64,000 nucleotides of DNA from Amycolatopsis sp. 2-15 (GCF_030285625.1 NZ_CP127294.1:630001-694000), one strand, 5' to 3'; positions 42,685 to 51,399 are shown, counted from the first letter of the stretch. Numbers and translations: made by a program. Notes: generated by a model from the sequence alone, not told the origin.

Positions 42685-42704
42685 GCCTCATCCCCTTCCT
42701 AGGC

Positions 42705-42716
42705 GCTCATCTGAGC
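42705..42716. promoter_or_regulatory. SorC-type operator, site 1
   Basis: GCTCATCTGAGC is a near-perfect palindrome 20 bases before the dehydrogenase start on the minus strand. It matches the palindrome at 42809-42822 except at the centre, so the same regulator probably binds both. Confidence 0.75.
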
Positions 42717-42808
42717 AGCATTAACGATTGACGCAGCTAATTGGTGGAAGCATTACAGGTGTTTTCTAGGGGTTTCGTCAACCTTTTGGGTGGGTTTCTG
42801 CGCTATAG

Positions 42809-42822
42809 TGCTCATATGAGCA
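42809..42822. promoter_or_regulatory. SorC-type operator, site 2, overlapping the regulator start
   Basis: TGCTCATATGAGCA is a perfect 14-base palindrome containing the ATG (42816) of the SorC gene. A TATAGT hexamer (42804-42809) lies directly upstream as a possible -10 box; if used, the mRNA would have a very short leader. Confidence 0.75.
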
Positions 42823-43799
42823 GGAAGAAGGCCGGGCCACTGCTGACCGAGAGCTTGGAGCTGGCCACCATGGCCCGCCGCTTCTACGTGCAGGGTCGTT
42901 CGAAGCTGGAGATCGCCGAGGAGTTCGGCGTCAGCCGGTTCAAGGTCGCGCGCCTGCTCGACACCGCCCGCGAGACGGGCCTGGTCAGGGTGGAGTTCGA
43001 CCTGCCCGCGCCGCTCGACGTGGAGCTGTCCGACGAGGTCAGGCGCGCCTACGGGCTGCGCCGCGCTCTGGTGCTCGAACGAGCGGCGGCGAAGGAGCCG
43101 CGCGAGGTCGTGCGCAAGAAGGTCGGGACCCTCGCCGCTCACCTCCTCGAGGAGATCGCCCGCCCGACAGACGTCATCGGGCTGTCGTGGGCCCGGTCGG
43201 TCAACGCGATGACCGAGGCCATCAGAACACTTCCGCGCTGCCCGATCGTGCAGTTGTGCGGCGTGCAGGCCGGCATGGACATGCGCGGGCGCTCCGTCGA
43301 AACCGTGAGCCGCGTGACCTCGGTCTCCGGCGGCGACGCTTATCCGATCTTCGGCCCCCTCGTCCTCCCCGACCGCCGGACCACGGAGATCCTGCGCCAC
43401 CAGCCCGGCATCGCGGAGACTTTCGGGCAGTTCGGCAAGCTGACCAAGGCCGTCGTGAGCATCGGCGCCTGGTTACCCGGCGAGTCCACCGTCTACGACG
43501 CCCTGGACGAAGCCGAGCGCGCCGCCATCGCCGCCCGCGGCGCAACGGCCGAAGTCGCAGCGCGCCTGTTCGACGCCTCGGGCAACGCTTTGTCGACCGG
43601 CTTGGCACACCACGTGCTGGCGATCAGCACGGAAGAGCTGCTCGCAGTACCGGAGGTGATCGCCATCGGCTACAGCGCGCCGAAGGCGGCCGCCGTGGAT
43701 GCCGTGCTGAGGTCCGGCATGGTGTCGACGCTCATCACAGACGCGGCGGCTGCGGTGCCGTTGCTGGAGCTGGCGGAGAAGCGGCCGCTGTCAGAGTGA
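42816..43799 (+). CDS. SorC/DeoR-type sugar-binding transcriptional regulator
   Basis: A 327-residue protein from ATG 42816. The N-terminal helix-turn-helix is ARRFYVQGRSKLEIAEEFGV, SRFKVARLLDTARETGLVRV. The C-terminal sugar-phosphate isomerase-like domain contains VIGLSWARSVNAM, VQLCGVQAG, FGQFGKLTKAVVSIGAW, and VIAIGYSAPKAAAVDAVLRSG, typical of SorC-family effector domains. It should sense a phosphorylated sugar or polyol and control the divergent transporter/dehydrogenase operon through the two GCTCAT palindromes. Its 3' end is partly duplicated at 43974-44040. Confidence 0.92.
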   Translation: MSRKKAGPLLTESLELATMARRFYVQGRSKLEIAEEFGVSRFKVARLLDTARETGLVRVEFDLPAPLDVELSDEVRRAYGLRRALVLERAAAKEPREVVRKKVGTLAAHLLEEIARPTDVIGLSWARSVNAMTEAIRTLPRCPIVQLCGVQAGMDMRGRSVETVSRVTSVSGGDAYPIFGPLVLPDRRTTEILRHQPGIAETFGQFGKLTKAVVSIGAWLPGESTVYDALDEAERAAIAARGATAEVAARLFDASGNALSTGLAHHVLAISTEELLAVPEVIAIGYSAPKAAAVDAVLRSGMVSTLITDAAAAVPLLELAEKRPLSE

Positions 43800-44040
43800 G
43801 CCGTCGACCGCGAGCTAAGTGGCGCCCGGCTCGACGAGGGCCTGCTGCCAGTGTGAGCGATCAACGGCGAGCACGCCGCTCGACCGCCCGGGCCGGCGCT
43901 GCTCAGCGAGCCCCGAGTCGCCTGCACCTGCGCGAAGTGGGACAGCATCGCATTGGGCCGGCGCTGATTCATGCGGCGCGGCTGCGGTGCCACTGCTGGA
44001 ACTGGCGGAACCGCTGTCAGAGCGAGCTGTCGACCGCGAG
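43744..44040. repeat. Duplicated 70-base segment spanning the SorC and LysE 3' ends
   Basis: Bases 43744-43814 (the SorC C-terminus and stop) recur at about 43974-44040 with a six-base deletion and several substitutions (core words GGCTGCGGTGCC, TGCTGGA, CTGTCAGAG, TCGACCGCGAG). A shorter, weaker copy lies near 43850-43875 (GTGAGCGATCAACGGCGAGC). The second copy runs into the LysE 3' end. About 200 bases between are a non-coding scar. Confidence 0.75.
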
Positions 44041-44631
44041 CACGCCGGCGAGGATGACGAAGCAGATGCCGGAGCCGGCGTCGACCTTCTGTTGGGTCCT
44101 GGCCTTCACGCCGGCGACGCCGATGGCCCGGCCGACCAGCACGTACGCGAGGCCGACGACGAGCTCCACTCCGAGGTAGGCGGCGCCCAGCTCGGCGAGC
44201 GCCGTCGGGCTGCCGGTCGTGGTGAACTGCGGCAGGAGGGCGGCGAAAAGCAGCAGCGCCTTGGGGTTGCTGATGGCGACGGCGAACTCGTTGACCACCA
44301 CGGCTCGCAGGTTCTTGCTCTTCGGCGGATCCTGCGTCTGGCTCATCTCGCGGCGGGCCTTGAGGATGCTGCTGATCCCAAGCCACAACAGGTAGGCGAC
44401 GCCGATCCACTTCAGGATCGTGAGCAGCTCGGCCGACGCGGCCAGCAGCGTTCCGAGACCGGCCGCGACGAGGCCGATCAGGACCACGAACGCGGCGAAC
44501 CGGCCGCCGATACCGGCCATGGCGTAACCGATGCCGTAGCGGGCGGCGTTGCGCAGGCCGAGCAGCTGGTTGGCGCCCGGGATGAGCGAAACCAACACGG
44601 CGGCGGGGACAAATCCGGCCCAATCGACCAT
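44017..44631 (-). CDS. LysE/RhtB family translocator
   Basis: A 204-residue membrane protein from ATG 44631 with GGAGGCGAGCC upstream. It has six hydrophobic segments and the N-terminal signature PGANQLLGLRNAARYGIGYA, close to the PGPxxxxxxxxxxxxGxxxG of the LysE superfamily. KWIGVAYLLWLGISSI and EFAVAISNPKALLLFAALLP are also typical. It exports an amino acid or a derivative. It converges on SorC, and its last codons lie in the duplicated segment. Confidence 0.9.
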   Translation of the reverse strand: MVDWAGFVPAAVLVSLIPGANQLLGLRNAARYGIGYAMAGIGGRFAAFVVLIGLVAAGLGTLLAASAELLTILKWIGVAYLLWLGISSILKARREMSQTQDPPKSKNLRAVVVNEFAVAISNPKALLLFAALLPQFTTTGSPTALAELGAAYLGVELVVGLAYVLVGRAIGVAGVKARTQQKVDAGSGICFVILAGVLAVDSSL

Positions 44632-44989
44632 GGCTCGCCTCCTCGGGACTTCCTCCGGCGACGGTAACCCGAGTTTGTCCGGCTGTGGCGGGGTTTGTGA
44701 CGAAGTCTTCAGGCATTGCCGCCTCCCAACGGTCGATGTCACCGCACGGGCGGCTTCCAGCCGAACGTTTGAGCCTGGTTTTACCGCGCGCGCCGAGGTC
44801 ATCGACTTTCGCCGCAGCTCACCAGCGCATCCCCCCTCGAGCCGGCGGGCTGTCGGACAGCACCTACCGACTGTTCCCACCCCTAGATGCACCTCAGCTC
44901 CCGCCGCAACGCGGGCCGCAGCTCATCGCACTTGCAGGCAGAGCCGCAACTCAGGCCACGTCGCTGGAGTCAGCTCACGCGTTCCGGCG
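44632..44989. other. Non-coding stretch upstream of LysE
   Basis: No supported gene is seen. It should hold the LysE promoter (minus strand). Open frames crossing it in several phases have no recognisable protein features. Confidence 0.5.
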
Positions 44990-45148
44990 GCGGTCGACGT
45001 GGTGTCGGAGCTCGTCCGCGACGTCGGCTGCACTCCCCTGCCCGCCGGTGGCCTCGAGCGCGCCGCCTTACTGGAGGCGACCGCCGCGTTCGCGATCGGC
45101 CTGTGGCGCGCCGGGTTCGACGCTCGGGCGGCCTTCGTCTCGGGGTGA
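44990..45148 (+). pseudogene. C-terminal remnant of an NADPH:F420 reductase-like protein
   Basis: A 52-codon stretch ending at a stop reads VVSELVRDVGCTPLPAGGLE, RAALLEATAAFAIGLWRAGF, DARAAF. This looks like the conserved C-terminus of actinobacterial NADPH-dependent F420 reductase-like oxidoreductases. No Rossmann N-terminus or start region precedes it. It is a gene relic, provided the family match is correct. Confidence 0.5.
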
Positions 45149-45203
45149 TCTCAGGGTCTTCACCGGATGTGCCCGCGCCGATGTCCGAGCGATTGTTACT
45201 GGC

Positions 45204-45830
45204 GTGACCCGGGTTTCGCCGCGGTGGCGGCAGGCGGTGGTGTGGCTGCACGCGGTGTCGTCGATCGCGTGGATGAGCCAGGCGTTCGGGCTCATGACGC
45301 TGACACTCGTGGCTCTGCAGGGCGACGGGAACACTCGCGCCGCCGCGATGAACATGGCGCGGCACCTGGACACGGCGCTGCTGGCGCCCATGGCCAACGC
45401 CGCCGCGTTCACCGGGCTGGTCCTGGCGGGCGCGACGGCGTGGGGCTACTTCCGGTACTGGTGGGTGCTGGTGAAGTTCGGGCTCACGCTCGTGCAGCTC
45501 TACGCCGGGATCTTCCTGCTGTCGCCCGCCCTGGAGAACGCCGCCGTCACGGCCAACCCGACGTGGCAGCAGGCCGCCGGCGCCGGCCTCATGGCGGGTG
45601 GATTGGCCGTGCAGGCGTGGATCTCCGTGGCGAAGCCATGGTCCCGCACACCCTGGTCCCCCACCGCGAAACCCGCGACGGCGCCCACGTGGGTGTTCGT
45701 GGCGGCGATCGTCGCGCCGGCTCTCGACACCACCGTGGGGCTGGTGCTGGGCTACCCGCTGCCCGCGCTGTCCCTGGTGATGCTCATCGTCCTGCTCAGC
45801 GGGCGGCGGCAGCGCCTGGCCGTGGCCTGA
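45204..45830 (+). CDS. DUF2269-like integral membrane protein
   Basis: A 208-residue protein taken from GTG 45204; the frame opens upstream but without membrane character. Hydrophobic segments include VVWLHAVSSIAWMSQAFGL, TALLAPMANAAAFTGLVLAG, WWVLVKFGLTLVQLYAGIFL and a C-terminal VGLVLGYPLPALSLVMLIVLL. A conserved WLHxxSSIxWM motif in helix 1 could bind haem or metal, as in DUF2269-type proteins. Function is unknown. The Shine-Dalgarno is weak. Confidence 0.75.
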   Translation: MTRVSPRWRQAVVWLHAVSSIAWMSQAFGLMTLTLVALQGDGNTRAAAMNMARHLDTALLAPMANAAAFTGLVLAGATAWGYFRYWWVLVKFGLTLVQLYAGIFLLSPALENAAVTANPTWQQAAGAGLMAGGLAVQAWISVAKPWSRTPWSPTAKPATAPTWVFVAAIVAPALDTTVGLVLGYPLPALSLVMLIVLLSGRRQRLAVA

Positions 45831-45845
45831 CGCTGCCGCCGGTCG

Positions 45846-45977
45846 TCACTCGATGTCCCCACCGCTCGCGGGCTTGGCCTCGATGTCGCCGCCACTCGCC
45901 GGCTTCGCTTCCACGTCCCCGCCGCTGGCCGGCTTCGCCTCGACGTCACCACCGCTGTTGTTCTTGTCCTCCACCAT
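45846..45977 (-). CDS. 43-residue repeat peptide
   Basis: The ORF begins at ATG 45977 behind a strong Shine-Dalgarno (AAGGAGGGGGGAACC). The leader MVEDKNNSGGDVE is followed by three near-identical ten-residue units AKPASGGD(V/I)E, and the stop comes straight after the last unit. The peptide is acidic, has no signal peptide or membrane segment and no Cys. The DNA repeats every 30 bases with silent changes between copies, so the protein repeat is selected rather than simply a recent expansion. No obvious peptide-modifying enzyme is adjacent. I do not recognise the family. Confidence 0.7.
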   Translation of the reverse strand: MVEDKNNSGGDVEAKPASGGDVEAKPASGGDIEAKPASGGDIE

Positions 45978-46070
45978 GGTTCCCCCCTCCTTCTCGGCCC
46001 GCCCCACGCTAGGGCGTGCCAGGGGACCCCACGGCCGCTCGGACAAACCTCACTCAAACGGACGCGGCCG

Positions 46071-48587
46071 TCAGAGCTGATTGACGTCCACGATCCGCAC
46101 CACAGCCGAACCCACCTCGTCCGACGCGCGCAAGTCCACCTCCGCGCTGATGCCCCAGTCGTGGTCGCCTGCGGGGTCGTCGAAGATCTGCCGCACCCGC
46201 CACAAGTCGGGTTCCTGTTCGATGAGCAGCAACGCGGGGCCGCGGGCGTCGGGGCCGATGCCGAGGGAGTCGTGCTCGTCGAAGTAGTCCTCGATGGCGT
46301 CTTCCCAGGCGTCGGCGTCCCAGCCGGCGGCGGTGTCGAGCTCGCCCAGGGCGTAGTAGTTGCGGCGGGCGGCGAGTTCGACGCGGCGGAAGAGCTCGTT
46401 GCGCACCAGGACGCGGAAGGCGCGTTCGTTGCGGGTGACCGCGGGTGGCTCGGAAGGCCGGCGCTCCAGAGGAGAACCGTCAGCAGACGGGTGCCGCAGG
46501 GCTTCCCACTCGTCCAGCAGGCTGGAGTCGACCTGGCGGACCAGCTCGCCCAGCCACTCGATGAGGTCCTGCAGCGCCTCGGTCTTCGCCTCGTCCGGGA
46601 CGGTGTGGCGCAGCGCGTCGTAGGTGTCCGCCAGGTAGCGCAGCACCAGGCCCTCTGAGCGCGCCAGCTGGTAGAAACCGATGTACTCGACGAAGTTCAT
46701 CGCGCGCTCGTACATATCGCGCACCACGGACTTCGGGGACAGCTCGTAGTCCGCGACCCACGGGTGACCCTGGCGGTAGCTGGCGTACGCCGCGGAAAGC
46801 AGCTCCTCCAGCGGCTTCGGGTACGTCACCGCCTCGAGCAGCTCCATCCGCTCGTCGTACTCGATGCCCTCGGCCTTCATCGCCTGCACGGCCTCACCGC
46901 GGGCCTTGAACTGCTGCTGCGACAGCACCGGCCGCGGGTCGTCCACAGTGGATTCCACAATGGTTACGACATCAAGCGCGTACGACGGCGATTCCACATC
47001 CAGCAGCTCCACCGCCGCCAACGCGAACGGCGACAACGGCTGGTTCAGCGCGAAGTCGAACTGCAAGTCCACCGTCAGCCGCACGATCCGGCCGTCGGCG
47101 TCCGGAGTGGACAGTCGCTCCACGACACCCGCGGCGAGCAGCGCCCGGTAGATCGCGATCGCCCGCAGGATGAGCTTGCGCTGCGTCGGGCGGTCGGAGT
47201 GGTTGTCCTCCAGCAGGTGGCGCATGTGGTCGAACGCGTTGCCCGGCCGGGAGATCACGTTCAGCAGCATCGAATGCGACACCCGGAAGCTGGACGTCAG
47301 TGGCTCGGGATCGGCCGCGATCAGGCGGTCGAAGGTGCTCTCCGTCCAGTTGACGAAGCCTTCCGGCGCCTTCTTCCGGACGATCTTCTTCCGCTTCTTG
47401 GGGTCGTCGCCAGCCTTCTCCAGAGCCTTGGCGTTCTCCACGACGTGGTCGGGCGCCTCGACGACCACATACCCGTCGGTGTCGTACCCGGCGCGGCCCG
47501 CGCGACCGGCGATCTGGTGGAACTCACGCGCCTTGAGGTGGCGCTGGCGCACGCCGTCGTACTTGGTCAGGGCGGAGAACACGACCGTACGGATGGGCAC
47601 GTTGATGCCGACGCCGAGCGTGTCCGTCCCGCAGATCACCTTCAGCAACCCGGACTGCGCGAGCGTCTCGACCAGGCGCCGGTACTTCGGCAGCATGCCG
47701 GCGTGGTGCACGCCGATGCCGTGGCGCACGAGCCGCGAGAGTGTCTTGCCGAAGCCCGCGGAGAACCGGAAGTCGCCGATCAGGTCGGCGATCGCGTCCT
47801 TTTCGGCCTTCGTCGTCACGTTGATGCTCATCAACGTCTGCGCTCGCTCGATGGCCGCGGCCTGGGAGAAGTGCACCACGTACACGGGTGCCTGGCCGCC
47901 GTGGAGCAGCTCGGACATGGTCTCGTGGATGGGCGTGAGCGCATACCGGAACGTCAGCGGCACCGGCCGCTGCGCCGACGTCACGACGGCCGTCGAGTTG
48001 CCCGTGCGCCGGGTGAGGTCCTTCTGGAAGAACGAGACGTCGCCCAAGGTGGCCGACATGAGCACGAACTGCGCGCCCGTCAGCTCGATGATCGGGACCT
48101 GCCAGGCCCACCCGCGGTCGGGCTCGGAGTAGAAGTGGAACTCGTCGGCGATCACCTGGCCCACGGGCGCGTCGGCACCGAAGCGCAACGCGATGTTCGC
48201 CAAGATTTCCGCGGTGCAGCAGATGATCGGCGCATCTGCGTTCACGCTGGAGTCGCCGGTCATCATGCCGACCTTGTCGGCGCCGAAGATCTCGATGAGC
48301 TGGAAGAACTTCTCCGAGACCAGCGCCTTGATCGGGGCGGTGTAGTAGCTGCGGCGGCCGTGGGCGAGCGCCGTGAAGTGGGCGCCGACGGCCACGAGGC
48401 TCTTCCCGGAGCCGGTGGGCGTCGAGAGGATCACGTTGGCGCCCGAGACGACCTCGATCAGCGCCTCCTCCTGGGCCGGGTACAGCTGGATGCCCCGCTC
48501 GGCCGTCCACGTGGAGAAGGCTTCGAACAGGGAGTCGGCGTCGGGATCCGCTGGCAGGAGGTCTGTGAGTGTCATCGCGCTGCCCAT
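46071..48587 (-). CDS. DEAD/DEAH-box helicase with DUF3516 C-terminus
   Basis: An 838-residue protein; ATG 48587 and ATG 48575 (MTLTDLL) are both possible. The helicase core shows motif I TPTGSGKS, Ia APIKALVSEKFF, II ADEFHF (DExH type), III SATLGDVSF, and motifs IV-VI including VICGTDTLGVGINVPIRTVV and QIAGRAGRAGYDTDGY. The last about 350 residues are the actinobacterial DUF3516 domain. It belongs to the Ski2-like superfamily 2 and probably unwinds structured RNA. It is a conserved actinobacterial housekeeping-type gene divergent from 48731. Confidence 0.92.
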   Translation of the reverse strand: MGSAMTLTDLLPADPDADSLFEAFSTWTAERGIQLYPAQEEALIEVVSGANVILSTPTGSGKSLVAVGAHFTALAHGRRSYYTAPIKALVSEKFFQLIEIFGADKVGMMTGDSSVNADAPIICCTAEILANIALRFGADAPVGQVIADEFHFYSEPDRGWAWQVPIIELTGAQFVLMSATLGDVSFFQKDLTRRTGNSTAVVTSAQRPVPLTFRYALTPIHETMSELLHGGQAPVYVVHFSQAAAIERAQTLMSINVTTKAEKDAIADLIGDFRFSAGFGKTLSRLVRHGIGVHHAGMLPKYRRLVETLAQSGLLKVICGTDTLGVGINVPIRTVVFSALTKYDGVRQRHLKAREFHQIAGRAGRAGYDTDGYVVVEAPDHVVENAKALEKAGDDPKKRKKIVRKKAPEGFVNWTESTFDRLIAADPEPLTSSFRVSHSMLLNVISRPGNAFDHMRHLLEDNHSDRPTQRKLILRAIAIYRALLAAGVVERLSTPDADGRIVRLTVDLQFDFALNQPLSPFALAAVELLDVESPSYALDVVTIVESTVDDPRPVLSQQQFKARGEAVQAMKAEGIEYDERMELLEAVTYPKPLEELLSAAYASYRQGHPWVADYELSPKSVVRDMYERAMNFVEYIGFYQLARSEGLVLRYLADTYDALRHTVPDEAKTEALQDLIEWLGELVRQVDSSLLDEWEALRHPSADGSPLERRPSEPPAVTRNERAFRVLVRNELFRRVELAARRNYYALGELDTAAGWDADAWEDAIEDYFDEHDSLGIGPDARGPALLLIEQEPDLWRVRQIFDDPAGDHDWGISAEVDLRASDEVGSAVVRIVDVNQL

Positions 48588-48730
48588 CGTGCCATCCCCG
48601 GGCCGCCAGTTCCCCAGGGGCGATCGCGGCTGCTTGCCCCAACCCGTAGGCTTCGCGGTACCGCGCACCGACCGGGGGATACTTCCGGGCGGGCGCGCGT
48701 ACACGGGCGGTACTCCGGAGGGTTCGCAGA

Positions 48731-49978
48731 ATGGCACAGGACATCATCCCGATCGAGCTCGGGCTGCCGCAGGGCGACGTCGTCACCCTGTGGGCTCCGC
48801 GGTGGCGGGAGGACGGCGAGGAGTGGGAAGCGTTCCTCGGCGACGAGGACGACCTGTACGCCTTCCCCGACGCTGCTCACCTGGCCGCTTTCGTGCGCAC
48901 GTCCGACCAGCACGACCTGCTCGACCACCCGGCGTGGGACGCGGTGCCGGCACTGAACGTGCCCGAGCTGATCCCGGACGACGACCACTCCTACGACCTC
49001 GTCGGCGTGCCGGAGCTGGTCGCCGAGGAGCCCGACTCGTGGACGATCGCGGAGCTCGCGGAGATCGTCGGCATCGTCCGGTCGCTCGCGGACGTCTGCG
49101 AGCTCGAGGAGGTGCACGAGGTCCTCGACGCGTACGAGGGCTTCTCGCTCCTGGAGCAGGGCCGGCTGCCGTTCACCGGCCGCGAGGGCGAGGCCCTGTG
49201 GAACGACCTGTCGAAGGCCGTGTCCGAGAAGTGGGACATCGTGCTCGACGCGATCGACAACCTCGTGACCGTGCCCGACGTCGACGCCGCCGTGCTGGAG
49301 CAGACCGCCGAGGAGCTGGCGGCGTTCCACGAGGAGTCGGCCGAGGCCGAGGCCGCGCAGCCGGAGGACCTCGAAGCCGTGGACGCGCCCGACTCCGACG
49401 AGGAGGAGGACGACGAGCCGGTCGGCTTCTGGGGTGAGGTCGGCATCGACCCGATCAAGATCGTCACCGCCGGCGCCGAGTACTACACGCTGCGCTGCTA
49501 CCTCGACGACAAGCCGATCTTCCTCGGCAGCGAGGGCGAGATCGACGTCTTCTCCTCCGAGAAGGCCCTGCTCGCCGCCCTCACGGACGGCAAGGACGTG
49601 GCCGACACCGACCTCGCCGACGTGTCCACTTGGGACGACGTGCTCGAGAAGGCCAAGGCCGGCGAGCTCGAGGTCGAGATCGACGCCGAGAACACCTACG
49701 TACTCACCGGCCTCGACGACGACATCGCCGCGGGCGTCGAGTCCATCGACCCCAACCAGCTGGAGCTGGCGGTCGAGCTCATCACCGACGCCGCCGACTG
49801 GGCCGAAGACGACTCGGTCGAGACGGCCCTGTCCCAGAACGAAAGCCTCGGCTGGCTGGTTTCCTTCGTGCTGCGCCCGGACCCGACGCGCCTCGAGCCG
49901 AGCGCGCCGTTCGACACCGAGCAGAGCGCGTGGCGCAAGCTGGTGGAATCGTTCGAGAACCGCCTGACGGTGGTCTGA
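48731..49978 (+). CDS. Conserved acidic actinobacterial protein
   Basis: A 415-residue, strongly acidic protein from ATG 48731. The N-terminal half begins AQDIIPIELGLPQGDVVTLW and is followed by a low-complexity acidic linker (EEESAEAEAAQ, DSDEEEDDEP, about residues 195-235). The C-terminal half starts VGFWGEVGIDPIKIVTAGAE. No catalytic motif is seen. Proteins of this kind are found beside DUF3516 helicases in related genomes and are sometimes labelled primosomal protein without evidence. Divergent pairing with the helicase suggests a shared role in nucleic-acid metabolism. Confidence 0.8.
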   Translation: MAQDIIPIELGLPQGDVVTLWAPRWREDGEEWEAFLGDEDDLYAFPDAAHLAAFVRTSDQHDLLDHPAWDAVPALNVPELIPDDDHSYDLVGVPELVAEEPDSWTIAELAEIVGIVRSLADVCELEEVHEVLDAYEGFSLLEQGRLPFTGREGEALWNDLSKAVSEKWDIVLDAIDNLVTVPDVDAAVLEQTAEELAAFHEESAEAEAAQPEDLEAVDAPDSDEEEDDEPVGFWGEVGIDPIKIVTAGAEYYTLRCYLDDKPIFLGSEGEIDVFSSEKALLAALTDGKDVADTDLADVSTWDDVLEKAKAGELEVEIDAENTYVLTGLDDDIAAGVESIDPNQLELAVELITDAADWAEDDSVETALSQNESLGWLVSFVLRPDPTRLEPSAPFDTEQSAWRKLVESFENRLTVV

Positions 49979-49992
49979 ACCTCTCATACACA

Positions 49993-50032
49993 CTGAAGGC
50001 CACCCCGGGAAGTCCCGACGGGTGGCCTTCAG
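49993..50032 (+). terminator. Two-tier hairpin terminator
   Basis: Outer arms CTGAAGGCCACCC (49993-50005) and GGGTGGCCTTCAG (50020-50032) enclose an inner CGGGA-AG-TCCCG stem. All 18 pairs match except for a small bulge (AC) on the right side. It lies 14 bases after the 48731 gene stop and resembles the GTGAAGGG hairpins at 15.5 and 16.6 kb. Confidence 0.85.
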
Positions 50033-50043
50033 CGCGTCCGGAC

Positions 50044-50127
50044 CGCCCCAATGTGGCATTGGGTGCGTCGAGCGCACCGAACGCCACATTGGGTGCAGCC
50101 AACGCACCCAACGCCACATTGGGGTGG
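50044..50127. repeat. 30-base imperfect repeats built on CCACATTGGG
   Basis: Units at 50051-50080, 50081-50110 and a partial unit from 50111 share CATTGGGTGC and CGCACC words. CCAATG-TGG-CATTGG at the left end forms a palindrome. The array fills the gap between the 48731 gene terminator and the MFS gene. Confidence 0.8.
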
Positions 50128-50173
50128 TGTGGCCACCGCCCGATCGGCCCGCGGCGATCAGGGCGAGTCCCGC

Positions 50174-51397
50174 TCAGTGGTGCGCTTCCGCTTCCGCGCG
50201 GACCGGCACCATCGCGATCGCCAGCGCCGGAAAAACGGCCACCAGGCAGAACGCCAGCGCGTACCGGCTGTCGCCGATGACCAGGCCGAGCAGCGGTGGG
50301 GTGAGGGCGCCGGCGATGTTCTGCGCGGTGTTCTGGGTGGCCATCGCGCGGCCCGACCAGGCGACGCCGGCGAGCTCGGCGGAGGCGGTGAAGCCGAGGC
50401 CGTTGTCGGCGACGGTGATGATCGCGGCGAGGACCAGGGCGATCAGCACGAGCCACAGCCACGTCACGTCGCCGAGGGCGACGAGCAGCATCACGACCAC
50501 GCCGGCCACCGCGAGCTGGCGCATCGGGCGCAGGCGGCTGCCGACGCGGTCGGACCAGTAGCCCGACCCCAGCCGGCCTGCCGCGCCGAGGACCTGGGCC
50601 ACCGCCAGGAACACGCCGGCGCCCGACGGGCTCCAGTGGTGCTGCGACACGAGGTAGACGGGCGCGAACGCCGACACCGTGAACTGCGGCACGACCAGCA
50701 GCGCGCTCGCGCCGTGCACGCGCCAGAGCCACGGCTTGCGGTACGGCGACGGCGGCTTCTCGGCACCGCGCGCGGGGCGCGGCGGCCGCGGCGGGTCGGC
50801 CACGAACACCGCGACCAGCAGCGCGACCAGGATCGCCAGCACGGCCGGCAGCAGCATCGCGGCCTGGAAACCCCAGCGTGCGGCCAGCGGCGGGAGGCCC
50901 AGCGCGGCCACGCCGACGCCCAGCGGCTGGGCCGTCTGCCGGATGCCCATCGCCATGCCGCGTTCGGACTTCGAGAACCAGCCCATCACGACCCGGCCGC
51001 TCGCCGCGTTGACCGAAGCCGTGCACGCTCCGGCAACAAGGGACAGGCCGAAGAGAACCCCGACCGGGTGATGCCACAGCGCGGCGTACACCAGGAGTAA
51101 CCCCGAACCGCCCAGTCCGAGGGCCATGATCAGGCGCTCTCCGTAACGGTCCGCAGCCGCGCCCCACACGATCAGGGTGAGCAGCAGGCCGATGCTCGGC
51201 GCGGCGACGACGGTGCCGGCCTCGGCGAGCGTCAGGTCGTCGGCGGCGCGCATCGCGGGGACCAGGAAGGGCAGCCCATAGAGGAAGGAACAGCTCGCGG
51301 TCTGCGCGGCGAGGCCGAGCGCGAGGATGAGCCACCGCCGAGAACTGGGCTTTTCGCGTATCGACTCCCCGGCCGCGACCTGCGACATCCTTCTCAC
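50174..51397 (-). CDS. MFS transporter
   Basis: A 407-residue protein. The frame starts GTG 51397, with an alternative ATG at 51388 (MSQVAAG). About twelve membrane segments are visible. The loop 2-3 motif is WGAAADRYGERLIMALG and the central loop is Arg/Pro-rich (PPRPPRPARGAEKPPSPYRK). It is of the drug-efflux / CynX-like type; the substrate is unknown. It has no adjacent regulator, but a TCTCA/TGAGA dyad lies just upstream. Confidence 0.9.
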   Translation of the reverse strand: MRRMSQVAAGESIREKPSSRRWLILALGLAAQTASCSFLYGLPFLVPAMRAADDLTLAEAGTVVAAPSIGLLLTLIVWGAAADRYGERLIMALGLGGSGLLLVYAALWHHPVGVLFGLSLVAGACTASVNAASGRVVMGWFSKSERGMAMGIRQTAQPLGVGVAALGLPPLAARWGFQAAMLLPAVLAILVALLVAVFVADPPRPPRPARGAEKPPSPYRKPWLWRVHGASALLVVPQFTVSAFAPVYLVSQHHWSPSGAGVFLAVAQVLGAAGRLGSGYWSDRVGSRLRPMRQLAVAGVVVMLLVALGDVTWLWLVLIALVLAAIITVADNGLGFTASAELAGVAWSGRAMATQNTAQNIAGALTPPLLGLVIGDSRYALAFCLVAVFPALAIAMVPVRAEAEAHH

Positions 51398-51399
51398 CG

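Noticed and set aside
50044..50127. CRISPR array
   Set aside because: Units are contiguous and imperfect, without unique spacers, and there are no cas genes.
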